Shown: positions 26,637 through 36,214 of the stretch, in pieces | How the letters are laid out: every line of letters begins with the position of its first letter | Position numbering within the stretch: position 1 is the first letter of the stretch | Assembly (NCBI RefSeq): GCF_003385595.1 | Contig: NZ_QNUE01000003.1 | Coordinates: 62,001 to 126,000, forward strand | Direction: 5' to 3' | Length of the DNA stretch: 64,000 nucleotides | Source of the DNA: Chryseobacterium flavum | GTDB lineage: Bacteria; Bacteroidota; Bacteroidia; Flavobacteriales; Weeksellaceae | Translations under genes and position numbers: made by a program | Notes under the pieces: model-generated | What the model was told of the DNA's origin: nothing | Seen by the model: only the letters and a program-made list of their open reading frames with translations | The model's database searches: none

Positions 26637-27416
26637 CTAATAGGTTTTATTGTTTGCGTCGATATAGTAATAATTTTTTCCGTCTTTTGTAACTTCAAAC
26701 ATTTTTCCCAGTTTCCAGCTAAAATTCCTCTTTATATTAGAATATTCAAAAGGAACCACCACCTTATTATTCACGTCAATAACTCCGAATTTATCATTAT
26801 GAGAGGCTACAATCATTGGATTTTCAACATCATCCCCTTCCATGATATATAAATACTGATATTGAGGATAAATCTGATATTGTCTGTAATCAGCTGCATT
26901 CACGAAGGTTGCTTTTTCAATAATACCATAAAACCCATTTAAAATATAAGCCTGAAACCTCTGTTGTTTATATTCCTCAAACTTACACTGCCCAAAATCT
27001 GAATCTTTAAACTGATAAACCCTTTTCCCATATTTATCAATACGATAGGAAATCATATCTTTTTCAACGGTTGCATAATCACTGGTTCCGAATTTCCTGA
27101 TTTTTTCATTCGGGGAATTCAGCAGATTACAATCTTCATAAAAAAATACGGCAATATGATACTCCGGATGGATAATGAATTTCCCGTTTTGGTTTACATA
27201 TCCAAATTTATCTCCCTCTTTTTTGGGTATAAGTACCGGAAGATCTTTATTAATAACCGGAAGATCAAGATCCGGCTTAGCCGCTGAAGCCTTCTTTCTT
27301 ACATTTGTTTTCGAAACGTTCTTCACGCTAATTTTCTTCACAGATTTAGCCTGGGAGAAAACAGAAATCGAGATAAAAACGAATAAAACACTCAGTACAT
27401 TTCTCATATTCATCAT
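26637..27416 (-). CDS. Exported WG-repeat protein
   Basis: A 259-aa protein with a signal peptide (VLSVLFVFISISVFSQA) and a basic linker (about residues 25-50). Two WG-type repeats are visible: GDKFGYVNQNGKFIIHPEY near residue 68 and HNDKFGVIDVNNKVVVPFEY near residue 213. WG repeats form beta-rich units found in many exported bacterial proteins of unknown role. ATG codons at 27416, 27413 and 27407 are all possible starts. It lies 50 bases upstream of the -7 element of the TPP-controlled receptor and is not part of that operon. Confidence 0.75.
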   Translation of the reverse strand: MMNMRNVLSVLFVFISISVFSQAKSVKKISVKNVSKTNVRKKASAAKPDLDLPVINKDLPVLIPKKEGDKFGYVNQNGKFIIHPEYHIAVFFYEDCNLLNSPNEKIRKFGTSDYATVEKDMISYRIDKYGKRVYQFKDSDFGQCKFEEYKQQRFQAYILNGFYGIIEKATFVNAADYRQYQIYPQYQYLYIMEGDDVENPMIVASHNDKFGVIDVNNKVVVPFEYSNIKRNFSWKLGKMFEVTKDGKNYYYIDANNKTY

Positions 27417-27670
27417 TTGCTTGCAAAAATACGACCAAAATAGATATTATAAAATTCATATTTATAAAGAATCTAAATAATTTCACTCTCATAAAATAGT
27501 AAAATTTCGTAATTTTGGGAACATTTTGAATTGTTTGATAATTTTAAAAACTTTTGAAAAAGTGTAGATTATGCTGACTTTATCCGGTTAATGTTGCATC
27601 AAAATGCGAGAACTCAAAATGTCATTAATTGTATTTATACACACCAGTAAAGAAAAAGCTGACCTACCTT

Positions 27671-27678
27671 TAATTTTG
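27671..27678 (+). promoter_or_regulatory. -7 element for acnB
   Basis: TAATTTTG lies 14 bases before the acnB ATG. The -33 region has no clear TTTG. Confidence 0.45.
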
Positions 27679-27692
27679 AAAGACCTTCTATT

Positions 27693-30473
27693 ATGAGTAT
27701 TTATAAGGATTACATCAAAGAGATTGAAGAAAGAAAAACCCAGGGGCTTCATCCAAAGCCAATTGATGGTGCTGAATTACTAAGCGAAATCATTACACAA
27801 ATTAAAGACTCAGGTAATCCTGACCGACCGGATTCTCTTAAATTTTTCATTTATAACACATTGCCCGGAACAACAAGTGCAGCGGGAGTAAAAGCAAAAT
27901 TTTTAAAAGAAATTATTTTAGGTGAATCGGTAGTAGAAGAAATTTCCCCGGCATTTGCCTTTGAACTATTATCTCATATGAAAGGCGGACCTTCTATTGA
28001 AGTTCTGCTGGACCTTGCTTTAGGTAATAATGCAGCTATTGCTAAAGAAGCTGCAAATGTACTTAAAACACAGGTTTTCCTTTATGAAGCAGATACAAAC
28101 CGTCTGAAGGAAGCATTTAACAGCGGTAACGAAATTGCAAAAGAAATCATTGAAAGCTATGCAAAAGCTGAATTCTTCACCCAACTTCCTGAAGTTGCTG
28201 AAGAAATCAAAGTAGTAACTTATATCGCCGGTGAAGGAGATATCTCCACAGATTTACTCTCTCCGGGTAACCAGGCTCACTCAAGGTCTGACCGTGAACT
28301 TCACGGTAAATGCATGATCACTCCTCAGGCTCAGGAAGAAATTAAAGCTTTACAGGCACAACATCCTGATGCAAGCGTTATGCTTATTGCTGAAAAAGGT
28401 ACAATGGGTGTAGGTTCATCAAGAATGTCAGGAGTAAATAATGTTGCTCTGTGGACAGGAAAACAAGCCAGTCCTTATGTACCATTCGTGAACATAGCTC
28501 CAATTGTAGGAGGAACAAACGGTATTTCTCCGATCTTCCTTACCACAGTAGACGTTACCGGAGGTATTGGGATCGATCTTAAAAACTGGGTAAAGAAAGT
28601 AGATGAAAACGGAAACCCTGTCTTTAATGAAAATGGTGAGCCCGTTCTTGAAGAAGCTTATTCTGTAGCAACAGGAACTGTTTTAACAATCAATACAAAA
28701 GAAAAAAAATTATATAACGGAGATAAGGAACTTATCGACCTTACAAAGTCTTTCACACCGCAGAAGATGGAATTCATCAGAGCGGGTGGTTCTTATGCCA
28801 TTGTATTCGGTAAGAAACTACAGACATTTGCTGCTCAGCTTTTAGGAATTGAAGCACCTGCTGTTTTTGCTCCTTCAAAAGAAATTTCTCACGAAGGACA
28901 AGGACTTACTGCGGTAGAAAAGATCTTCAACAGAAATGCTGTTGGAGTAACTCCCGGAAAAGTATTACACGCAGGTTCAGATGTTCGTGTAAAAGTGAAT
29001 ATCGTAGGCTCACAGGATACCACAGGTCTTATGACTGCTCAGGAGCTTGAATCTATGGCAGCAACCGTAATCTCCCCTACTGTAGATGGAGCTTACCAGT
29101 CAGGTTGTCACACCGCTTCTGTTTGGGACAAAAAAGCACAGGCTAATATTCCAAAGCTGATGAAATTCATGAACGAGTTCGGTCTTATTACAGCCCGTGA
29201 CCCGAAAGGTGAATACCATGCCATGACTGACGTTATCCACAAAGTTCTTAATGACATCACTGTAGATGAGTGGGCCATCATTATTGGGGGTGACTCTCAC
29301 ACCAGAATGTCTAAGGGAGTTGCTTTCGGAGCGGACTCAGGAACTGTTGCACTTGCATTAGCAACCGGTGAAGCATCTATGCCAATTCCTGAATCGGTAA
29401 AAGTAACATTCAAAGGAAACATGAAAGAACATATGGATTTCCGTGATGTGGTTCATGCAACACAAGCCCAGATGCTGAAACAGTTTGGAGGAGAGAATGT
29501 ATTCCAGGGAAGAATCATTGAGGTTCACATCGGAACACTTCCTGCTGACCAGGCATTTACATTTACAGACTGGACTGCTGAAATGAAGGCAAAAGCTTCT
29601 ATCAACATTTCTGAAGATAATACGCTAATCGAATCACTGGAAATTGCAAAAAACAGAATCCAGATCATGATCGATAAGGGTATGGATAACCACAATAAAG
29701 TTCTTCAGGGATTAATTGATAAAGCCAACAAGAGAATTGCAGAGATCAGATCAGGAGAAAAACCTGCCCTGACTCCTGATTCAAATGCAAAATATTATGC
29801 TGAAGTAGTTGTGGATCTTGACGCTATCGTTGAACCAATGATTGCTGACCCGGATGTAAACAATGAAGATGTTTCCAAAAGATATACCCACGATACTATC
29901 AGAGATCTTTCTTACTATGGAGGTGAGAAAAAAGTAGATCTTGGTTTCGTAGGATCTTGTATGGTTCACAAAGGGGACCTTAAGATCGTTTCCCAAATGC
30001 TTAGAAACCTGGAAAAGCAACAAGGAAAAGTAGAATTTAATGCTCCACTTGTAGTGGCAGCCCCTACGTATAATATCATTGATGAATTAAAAGCAGAAGG
30101 AGACTGGGAATTATTAGAGAAATATTCCGGATTTGAATTCGACGACAATGCTCCAAAAGGAGAAGCACGTACAGAATATAAAAATGTGATGTATCTTGAG
30201 CGTCCCGGATGTAACCTTTGTATGGGAAATCAGGAGAAAGCAGCTAAAGGAGACACCGTATTGGCAACTTCAACCCGTCTTTTCCAGGGGAGAGTTGTGG
30301 AAGATTCTGAACGTAAGAAAGGAGAATCTTTACTGGCTTCAACACCGGTAGTAGTACTTTCTGCTATTATCGGACGTATTCCCAATATTGATGAATATAA
30401 AGCAGCCGTTGAAGGTATTGATCTGACTAAATTTGCACCACCTATCAAAGAGCTGGTTCAGGTTGGTCATTAA
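27693..30473 (+). CDS. acnB: Aconitate hydratase B (bifunctional with 2-methylisocitrate dehydratase)
   Basis: Converts citrate to isocitrate in the TCA cycle. A 926-aa AcnB: an N-terminal HEAT-like domain (residues 1-160), the swivelling domain 4 next (from about residue 170), then the three catalytic domains. Cluster-binding cysteines appear in YQSGCHTASVWDK and ERPGCNLCMGNQEKA, and the substrate loop includes IIGGDSHTRMSKGVAFGADSGT. The order of domains (swivel first) separates it from AcnA. Interruption residues such as VKKVDENGNPVFNENGEP form a small insertion typical for this phylum. acn follows 52 bases downstream. Confidence 0.95.
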   Translation: MSIYKDYIKEIEERKTQGLHPKPIDGAELLSEIITQIKDSGNPDRPDSLKFFIYNTLPGTTSAAGVKAKFLKEIILGESVVEEISPAFAFELLSHMKGGPSIEVLLDLALGNNAAIAKEAANVLKTQVFLYEADTNRLKEAFNSGNEIAKEIIESYAKAEFFTQLPEVAEEIKVVTYIAGEGDISTDLLSPGNQAHSRSDRELHGKCMITPQAQEEIKALQAQHPDASVMLIAEKGTMGVGSSRMSGVNNVALWTGKQASPYVPFVNIAPIVGGTNGISPIFLTTVDVTGGIGIDLKNWVKKVDENGNPVFNENGEPVLEEAYSVATGTVLTINTKEKKLYNGDKELIDLTKSFTPQKMEFIRAGGSYAIVFGKKLQTFAAQLLGIEAPAVFAPSKEISHEGQGLTAVEKIFNRNAVGVTPGKVLHAGSDVRVKVNIVGSQDTTGLMTAQELESMAATVISPTVDGAYQSGCHTASVWDKKAQANIPKLMKFMNEFGLITARDPKGEYHAMTDVIHKVLNDITVDEWAIIIGGDSHTRMSKGVAFGADSGTVALALATGEASMPIPESVKVTFKGNMKEHMDFRDVVHATQAQMLKQFGGENVFQGRIIEVHIGTLPADQAFTFTDWTAEMKAKASINISEDNTLIESLEIAKNRIQIMIDKGMDNHNKVLQGLIDKANKRIAEIRSGEKPALTPDSNAKYYAEVVVDLDAIVEPMIADPDVNNEDVSKRYTHDTIRDLSYYGGEKKVDLGFVGSCMVHKGDLKIVSQMLRNLEKQQGKVEFNAPLVVAAPTYNIIDELKAEGDWELLEKYSGFEFDDNAPKGEARTEYKNVMYLERPGCNLCMGNQEKAAKGDTVLATSTRLFQGRVVEDSERKKGESLLASTPVVVLSAIIGRIPNIDEYKAAVEGIDLTKFAPPIKELVQVGH

Positions 30474-30525
30474 TATAATTCAGCTGCCATTAAACATAAA
30501 TGTATAAACATTAATTTTAAGAGAT

Positions 30526-32793
30526 ATGACTTTTGATATTGATATGATTAAAAAAGTGTATGAGCGTTATCCCGAAAGGATTGCTGCGGCAAGACAGATC
30601 GTGGGAAAACCTCTTACCCTTTCAGAAAAAATCCTTTATACCCACCTTTGGGAAGGAAATGCTACACAGGCACATGAAAGAGGAAACTCTTATGTAGATT
30701 TTGCACCGGACAGAGTAGCAATGCAGGATGCAACAGCACAAATGGCGCTTTTGCAATTTATGCAGGCTGGAAAAGCTAAAGTAGCTGTTCCTTCAACGGC
30801 GCATGCGGATCACCTGATCCAGGCTAAAGTAGGCGCTGATAAAGATTTACAGGAAGGTATCAACAAAAACTCTGAGGTATTCAATTTTTTAAGTTCTGTA
30901 TGTGATAAATACGGAATCGGATTCTGGAAACCCGGGGCTGGGATCATCCACCAGGTTGTATTGGAAAATTATGCTTTCCCGGGAGGTATGATGATTGGTA
31001 CCGATTCCCATACGGTAAATGCAGGAGGATTAGGAATGGTGGCTATTGGTGTTGGAGGCGCTGACGCAGTAGATGTAATGGCCGGAATGCCTTGGGAGCT
31101 TAAAATGCCTAAACTTATCGGGGTAAAATTAACCGGTAAAATGAACGGATGGACCTCTGCCAAAGATGTCATCTTAAAAGTTGCAGGAATCCTTACGGTA
31201 AAAGGAGGAACAGGATGTATCGTAGAATATTTCGGTGAAGGTGCTGAATCTCTTTCTGCAACCGGTAAAGGAACAATCTGCAATATGGGTGCTGAAATCG
31301 GAGCTACAACTTCTACTTTCGGATATGATGATTCTATGAGAAGATATCTTGCGGCTACCGGAAGACAGGATGTAGTAGATGCAGCAGATAAAATCGCTGA
31401 ACATTTAACAGGTGATGCTGAAGTATATGCAAATCCTGAACAATATTTCGACCAATTAATAGAAATCAACCTTTCTGAACTGACTCCACATTTAAACGGA
31501 CCTTTCACTCCGGACCTGGCAACTCCGGTTGCTGAATTCAGAGCTAAAGCTGAAGCTAACGGATGGCCTCTGGAAGTTGAATGGGCTCTTATTGGTTCTT
31601 GTACCAACTCTTCTTATGAAGATTTATCAAGAGCTGCTTCAATTGTAGAGGATGCAGTATCAAAAGGAGTTAAGCCTAAAGCTATCTTAGGGATCAACCC
31701 AGGTTCTGAGCAGGTGAAATTCACTGCAGAAAGAGACGGTTTCCTTGATTCTTTCAGAAAATTTGAAAATGCAAGAATCTTTACCAATGCTTGTGGGCCA
31801 TGTATCGGACAATGGGATAGAGAAGGTGCAGAAAAAGGAGAGAAAAACTCTATTATTCACTCTTTCAACAGAAACTTTGCGAAAAGAGCTGATGGTAACC
31901 CGAATACCCATGCATTTGTAGCTTCTCCGGAAATGGTGGCTGCTGTTGCAATTTCAGGTAGACTTGACTTCAATCCAATTACAGATACTTTGACTAACGA
32001 AGCCGGTGAGCAGGTAAAACTTGATGAACCTAAAGGATACGAACTTCCTTCAAAAGGATTTGCAGTAGACGACAACGGATACCAGGCTCCATCAGAGGAC
32101 GGTTCTAAAGTTGTTGTGAATGTAAGCCCAACTTCAGACAGACTTCAGTTATTGGAAGAATTTCCGGCATGGGACGGTAAAAACATTACAGGAGCAAGAG
32201 TATTGATCAAAGCTTTCGGAAAATGTACTACCGACCATATTTCCATGGCTGGACCATGGCTGAAGTACAGAGGTCACTTAGACAATATTTCAAACAACAT
32301 GTTGATCGGAGCTGTAAATGCCTACAACATGGAAACCAATAAAGTTAAAAATGAATTAACGGGTGAATATGGTGAAGTTCCGGCTGTACAAAGAGCTTAC
32401 AAAGCAGCAGGCATCCCAACAATCGTTGTAGGAGACCAGAACTATGGTGAAGGTTCTTCAAGAGAGCACGCTGCAATGGAACCCAGACACCTGGGAGTGA
32501 AAGCTGTATTGGTAAAATCATTCGCTAGAATCCATGAAACCAACCTTAAGAAACAAGGGATGCTTGGAATCACTTTTGCTAATGAGGCAGATTATGACAA
32601 AATCCAGGAAGACGACATTGTTAACTTCTTAGATCTTGATCAGTTTGCTCCGGGAAAACAGCTGACTTTAGAGTTTATCCACACTGACGGAACAAAGGAT
32701 ATTATCATGGCAAACCATACTTATAACGATCAGCAAATTGATTGGTTTAAGGCTGGTTCTGCACTTAATCTGATTAAACAACAGGAAAAATAA
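30526..32793 (+). CDS. acn: Aconitate hydratase, mitochondrial type
   Basis: A 755-aa aconitase of the mitochondrial/AcnA-like group with domain order 1-2-3 then the swivelling domain 4. Iron-sulfur ligands are in [14 protein letters not shown] and [14 protein letters not shown]. Substrate-binding residues include [11 protein letters not shown] and the Arg-rich [19 protein letters not shown] loop. The start [23 protein letters not shown] fits relatives. It directly follows acnB, so the organism carries both unrelated-order aconitase types in tandem, probably in one transcript. A terminator follows. Confidence 0.95.
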   Translation: MTFDIDMIKKVYERYPERIAAARQIVGKPLTLSEKILYTHLWEGNATQAHERGNSYVDFAPDRVAMQDATAQMALLQFMQAGKAKVAVPSTAHADHLIQAKVGADKDLQEGINKNSEVFNFLSSVCDKYGIGFWKPGAGIIHQVVLENYAFPGGMMIGTDSHTVNAGGLGMVAIGVGGADAVDVMAGMPWELKMPKLIGVKLTGKMNGWTSAKDVILKVAGILTVKGGTGCIVEYFGEGAESLSATGKGTICNMGAEIGATTSTFGYDDSMRRYLAATGRQDVVDAADKIAEHLTGDAEVYANPEQYFDQLIEINLSELTPHLNGPFTPDLATPVAEFRAKAEANGWPLEVEWALIGSCTNSSYEDLSRAASIVEDAVSKGVKPKAILGINPGSEQVKFTAERDGFLDSFRKFENARIFTNACGPCIGQWDREGAEKGEKNSIIHSFNRNFAKRADGNPNTHAFVASPEMVAAVAISGRLDFNPITDTLTNEAGEQVKLDEPKGYELPSKGFAVDDNGYQAPSEDGSKVVVNVSPTSDRLQLLEEFPAWDGKNITGARVLIKAFGKCTTDHISMAGPWLKYRGHLDNISNNMLIGAVNAYNMETNKVKNELTGEYGEVPAVQRAYKAAGIPTIVVGDQNYGEGSSREHAAMEPRHLGVKAVLVKSFARIHETNLKKQGMLGITFANEADYDKIQEDDIVNFLDLDQFAPGKQLTLEFIHTDGTKDIIMANHTYNDQQIDWFKAGSALNLIKQQEK

Positions 32794-32818
32794 GATTAAT
32801 TGTTAGATCGATTAATAT

Positions 32819-32851
32819 AAAAGGCGGCTTCAATAGAAGTCGTCTTTTTTT
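32819..32851 (+). terminator. Terminator after acn
   Basis: AAGGCGGCTTC (32821-32831) pairs with GAAGTCGTCTT (32836-32846) using two G-T wobbles, loop AATA, then a run of T. Confidence 0.8.
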
Positions 32852-32900
32852 ATTTCAAATGCCTTAAAAATTTCCTTTGCTGAACTTTGGTGAATATTCC

Positions 32901-32933
32901 AAACCTTACAGGTTTTAGAAACCTGTAAGGTTT
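32901..32933. repeat. Perfect 15-bp palindromic repeat (REP-like)
   Basis: AAACCTTACAGGTTT (32901-32915) and its exact inverse AAACCTGTAAGGTTT (32919-32933) are separated by TAG. It lies between the acn terminator and the convergent regulator gene. The sequence resembles a short intergenic palindrome I associate with Chryseobacterium-type genomes; the copy number cannot be checked here. Confidence 0.75.
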
Positions 32934-32949
32934 AGCTCTCATATGAATA

Positions 32950-33626
32950 TTATGATATTCTATCAAGAAGACCTGCTCTATAGCTTTCTCCAATAGGAAT
33001 CTCATAATCAGGAAGAATCACTTTTTTAGCCCCGATACTTTTCACTTTATCCAGATTGACAATAAAAGATTTATGAATTCTTACAAATCTTTCAGGAAGT
33101 TGGTTTTCCATTGATTTAAGAGTATCCAGAACAATAAACTCATCATTTTCCGTCCGGATATTGACATAGTCCTTTATACTTTCAACGTAAAGAATCTCAT
33201 GAAAGCCTATGCGATGTTTTTGTCCCGAAGACTTCACAAAGAAATGGGTATTTTCTTCCTGTGGAAAAGAAAACCGTTCCTGAGCCTTTAAAACACTTTT
33301 TTGAAATCTTTCAAAAGAAACAGGCTTCAGAAGATAATCAACAACGTTATGCTCATAACCTTCCAATGCATATTCAGAATAGGCTGTTGTTAAAATATAT
33401 TTTTGATCAGCACCTACAATCTTCATAAAATTGATCCCTGTAAGTTCCGGCATCTGGATATCCAGAAAGATAAGATCAGAATCATTTTTCTGCAGATATT
33501 CCAAAGCCTGAATCGGATTCTCTGTAGAGAAAACCAGTTCCAGGAAAGGAATTTTTTCTGCATAATGTTCCAGAAGGGAAATTGCAGGGGCTCATCATCA
33601 ACGATAATGCACTTTATCTTATTCAT
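32950..33626 (-). pseudogene. LytTR-type response regulator, broken by a 1-base deletion
   Basis: The gene starts MNKIKCIIVDDEPL at 33626 and should continue AISLLEHYAEKIPFLELVF, but a single base is missing near 33586-33591 (the GGGG run), which throws the frame off and hits a stop at 33423. In the other frame the protein resumes intact: EYLQKNDSDLIFLDIQMPELTG (phospho-acceptor Asp), AYSEYALEGY, and a full LytTR DNA-binding domain (FVKSSGQKHRIGFHEILYVES ... RFVRIHKSFIVNLDKV). Restoring one base gives 225 aa, normal for the family. It overlaps the kinase gene by 8 bases. A sequencing error is possible, but neighbours are also damaged. Confidence 0.88.
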
Positions 33627-34638
33627 TCTTTAAATCAATTTTTAAATCTACAACAAATTCCGTTTCCGAATCTTTAATCTCAAGCTGATGTTTGGGGTAC
33701 AATATTTCCAGCCTTTTTTTCACATTCTGAATTCCGATTCCGGAAACAACATCTTTCATTTTCCGGGTTTTATAATTAAAAAGATAAAAATGCAAGACCT
33801 CATCAGGATCTGAGATTTTCATTTCAAAACATTTATCCCGGAAATCACCATGCTTAAAAGCATTTTCCACAAAAGGAACCAACAGCATCGGAGAAATTTT
33901 CAGGTGAGGATGCTGAATATTTTTCTCTACGATTAACAGTTCGGGATTTCTGATCCTGAGTTTCTCCAGTGCAATAAGACTATCAATATATCCGATTTCC
34001 TTATCGAGCGAAATGGAATCTTTTTCAAGATCTTTCGTGCTGTACCTCAGCAGCTGCCCAAGCTCTTCAATAGCAGGAAGCGCCTCATCCGACTTCTGGT
34101 AGACAAGCGAGTAGATATTATTTAATGAATTAAAAATAAAATGTGGATTGATCTGGGTTTTCAGTGCCTGGAGTTCTGCCTGTTTCTTTTCGATCAGAAG
34201 CTGCTTTTTATCATTTTCAGCCACTCCATATTTCTCCAGTATCCATAGAATACCGGCAATGAAAGTAGTCAGCGAGCTATTATATATATTATCAAAAAGA
34301 TAGTAGAGAAGCCCCGTACTTTCATCATAATTGCGAAAGCCAAGAGTAGAAGGCAGTATCAATTCTTCCAGAGCATATCTCATACCGGCAAAACACAGCA
34401 GTGTCAGTATAAAAACAAAAACAGCAGAATACAGTTTCTCAAGTTTAAAAACTTTTGGGAAAATAAAGAAATAGGATATATAAAATGTGGCAATTTTCAC
34501 AATGAAAAATGTAACCCTCAGAATGTGTACTTCCCGACGATTAGTATCCGGAACAAAAAAGTTAGGTGTAATGACAGTTCCTATAAAATTGAACCCTCAG
34601 TAAATAATTTGAAGCCAGATAATTTGCTTTTTATTCAT
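33619..34638 (-). pseudogene. LytS/His_kinase-type sensor kinase with an in-frame nonsense codon
   Basis: The full frame runs from an ATG at 34638 (MNKKQIIWLQIIY) to 33619, 339 aa, but codon 14 is TGA at 34597-34599 where a Trp (TGG) is expected before GFNFIGTVITPNFFVPDTN. Beyond it all is intact: transmembrane helices, the phospho-acceptor H in TQINPHFIFNSLNNIYSL, and the ATPase N-box SPMLLVPFVENAFKHG. A GTG at 34500 could in principle start a 293-aa product lacking the first helix or two. It is the partner of the frameshifted LytTR regulator. One G-to-A change explains the defect. Confidence 0.85.
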
Positions 34639-34681
34639 ATTCAAATATAAATTTCTAAAGGGAAAATTCATCAATTGTTTT

Positions 34682-34711
34682 CGACAAAAACCTGTTTTTT
34701 CCCGACGAAAC
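34682..34711 (+). promoter_or_regulatory. Candidate LytTR-regulator direct repeats
   Basis: CGACAAAA and CGACGAAA recur exactly 21 bp apart (GAC at 34683 and 34704), the two-turn spacing typical of LytTR binding sites; a third TTTTTTGAC follows. They lie 65-90 bases upstream of the -7 element of the neighbouring barrel gene and about 45 bases before the kinase start. Confidence 0.4.
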
Positions 34712-34774
34712 TTTTTTGACATGAATAATTGTGTTCTTCATCTAAATGCTGTTTTCTCATAGAACCTCTTCCGG

Positions 34775-34782
34775 TACTTTTG
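34775..34782 (+). promoter_or_regulatory. -7 element for the truncated barrel gene
   Basis: TACTTTTG matches TAnnTTTG and lies 45 bases before the ATG at 34828. Confidence 0.5.
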
Positions 34783-34827
34783 TCAAAGAAATGTAATATA
34801 AATACCATTCAATCTGTCATTTATAAT

Positions 34828-35238
34828 ATGGAAAAACGCATTTTATTTATAGCTACCCTGATTTGTTCTTTTTCAGCAGCCCAAACCAAAGACACCGCTA
34901 ATGTCAACAAAATAGAAGCGGTTATGGTGAACGGTAAAAAGGTTCTGGTAGAACGTAAAGTGGACCGTCTTGTTTATAATGTCCAGAATTCTATGCTTTC
35001 ACAGGGAAGTTCGGGAACTGAAGTTTTGGTTGGTACACCTTTATTACAGGTGGATGAAAATAAAGGACTGCTTTCCATTGCCGGAAAAAATGGTGTTTCT
35101 GTGATGGTCAATGGCCGTATGCTGAATCTTTCCGGATCTGAGCTGATCAACTACCTCCGAAACCTTCGTTCGGAAAATATAACCAGAAAATCGAATAACA
35201 GAGCGGTGAATTTCGAAGAGAAAAACCGTGCACAATAA
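34828..35238 (+). pseudogene. TonB-type outer-membrane barrel gene with internal deletion
   Basis: Encodes only 136 aa of a protein that should exceed 700. A signal peptide (ILFIATLICSFSAAQ) and most of the plug are present: VERKVDRLVYNVQNSM, EVLVGTPLLQVDENKG, VMVNGRMLNLSGSELINYL, RNLRSENI. Relatives continue with DRIEVITTPPAKYEAQG and the barrel. Here the frame jumps from LRSENITR to KSNNRAVNFEEKNRAQ and a stop; that tail looks like the charged C-terminal end of this barrel family, so the whole barrel seems to have been cut out. The intact gene at 39458 shows what a complete member looks like. A functional short product is unlikely. Confidence 0.75.
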
Positions 35239-35265
35239 TTTAATAGTAATTTAAAAAACAAACTC

Positions 35266-36105
35266 ATGAAAACTTTTATTTATATTTTTCTTGTATGCCT
35301 TTCTACATCAGTATTCGCTCAAAAAAAATTTTCAGATTATTTTTCAAAGTCAAAGACGAAAGTTTTGGTTGTCGGTTCATTTCATTTTGATTATCCGAAT
35401 CTTGATGCTCATAAAACCAATAAAGAAGATCAGATAGATGTACTTTCTCCTAAAACTGCAAAAGAAGTCACCGAACTTGTAGAATATATAAAAAGATTTA
35501 AACCGACAAAAATCGCAATTGAAGCCTGGCCAAGCTGGAATGCCAATCAAAAGCTGAAGGAATATAACAAAGGTATGCACCGTGACAAAAGAGATGAGCG
35601 TTATCAGCTTGCTATGAGAATAGCCAGTGAGCTTAAAATAAACGAATTGTTCAGCATTGACGCAGAATCTGTTCTGGACGATCTTGAAAAACATTTTGGA
35701 AAAACTGATTCTGCGTTTTTTAAAAAACTCAGCAAGGATTATGATTTCAGAAGTGATGACCCGATCTCTCAACAGTTTACTGCCTTCTACAAGAGTTCTG
35801 AGCCTAAAAATTTTAAATCTCTTTTAGATACTTTTACTTATATGAATTCCAAAGAAAGCCATCAATACGGGTACGGAGCTTATCTTAGCGGCGATTTCAA
35901 ACTGAGAGAATACGACGGTGCAGATATGCTTGCACTTTATTGGTACAGCAGAAACCTGAGGATGTTCCGTAATATTCAAAACATTCCTCACAACAGTGAA
36001 GACAGAATTCTTGTGATTGCCGGAAATGGCCATGCCGCAGTATTACGGCAGCTTTTTACCTCTTCCGCAGAATATAATTTTACTGAATTTTCTTCACTGA
36101 AATAA
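35266..36105 (+). CDS. Exported DUF5694 protein
   Basis: A 279-aa protein with a signal peptide (MKTFIYIFLVCLSTSVFAQ). The mature part begins KVLVVGSFHFDYPNLDAHK and has FKPTKIAIEAWPS and a C-terminal ILVIAGNGHAAVLRQLF, all typical of DUF5694. Conserved acidic and His residues (GSFHFD, GNGHA) in a TraB/ChaN-like fold suggest a metal-dependent hydrolase, but no reaction is known. The frame is intact although both neighbours are broken. It starts 27 bases after the truncated barrel gene, so it may depend on that promoter. Confidence 0.8.
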   Translation: MKTFIYIFLVCLSTSVFAQKKFSDYFSKSKTKVLVVGSFHFDYPNLDAHKTNKEDQIDVLSPKTAKEVTELVEYIKRFKPTKIAIEAWPSWNANQKLKEYNKGMHRDKRDERYQLAMRIASELKINELFSIDAESVLDDLEKHFGKTDSAFFKKLSKDYDFRSDDPISQQFTAFYKSSEPKNFKSLLDTFTYMNSKESHQYGYGAYLSGDFKLREYDGADMLALYWYSRNLRMFRNIQNIPHNSEDRILVIAGNGHAAVLRQLFTSSAEYNFTEFSSLK

Positions 36106-36160
36106 ATACAATGATTGGCCGGGGCTATAAGAACTTACTCCTTATGTTCAGGCTGAATAT

Positions 36161-36195
36161 AAAAAAGACAGAGACCGAATCTCTGTCCTTTTTAT
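36161..36195. terminator. Bidirectional terminator
   Basis: AAAAAAGACAGAGA pairs with TCTCTGTCCTTTTT around a CCGAA loop, with A and T runs on the two sides. It separates the convergent DUF5694 gene and the broken TonB receptor. Confidence 0.8.
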
Positions 36196-36214
36196 TAAAC
36201 CTCTAAGTTCTATA

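Noticed and set aside
27604..27696. A 30-aa frame ending in an ATGA overlap with acnB
   Set aside because: It runs through the predicted acnB -7 element and shows no sensible composition; the overlap is likely chance.
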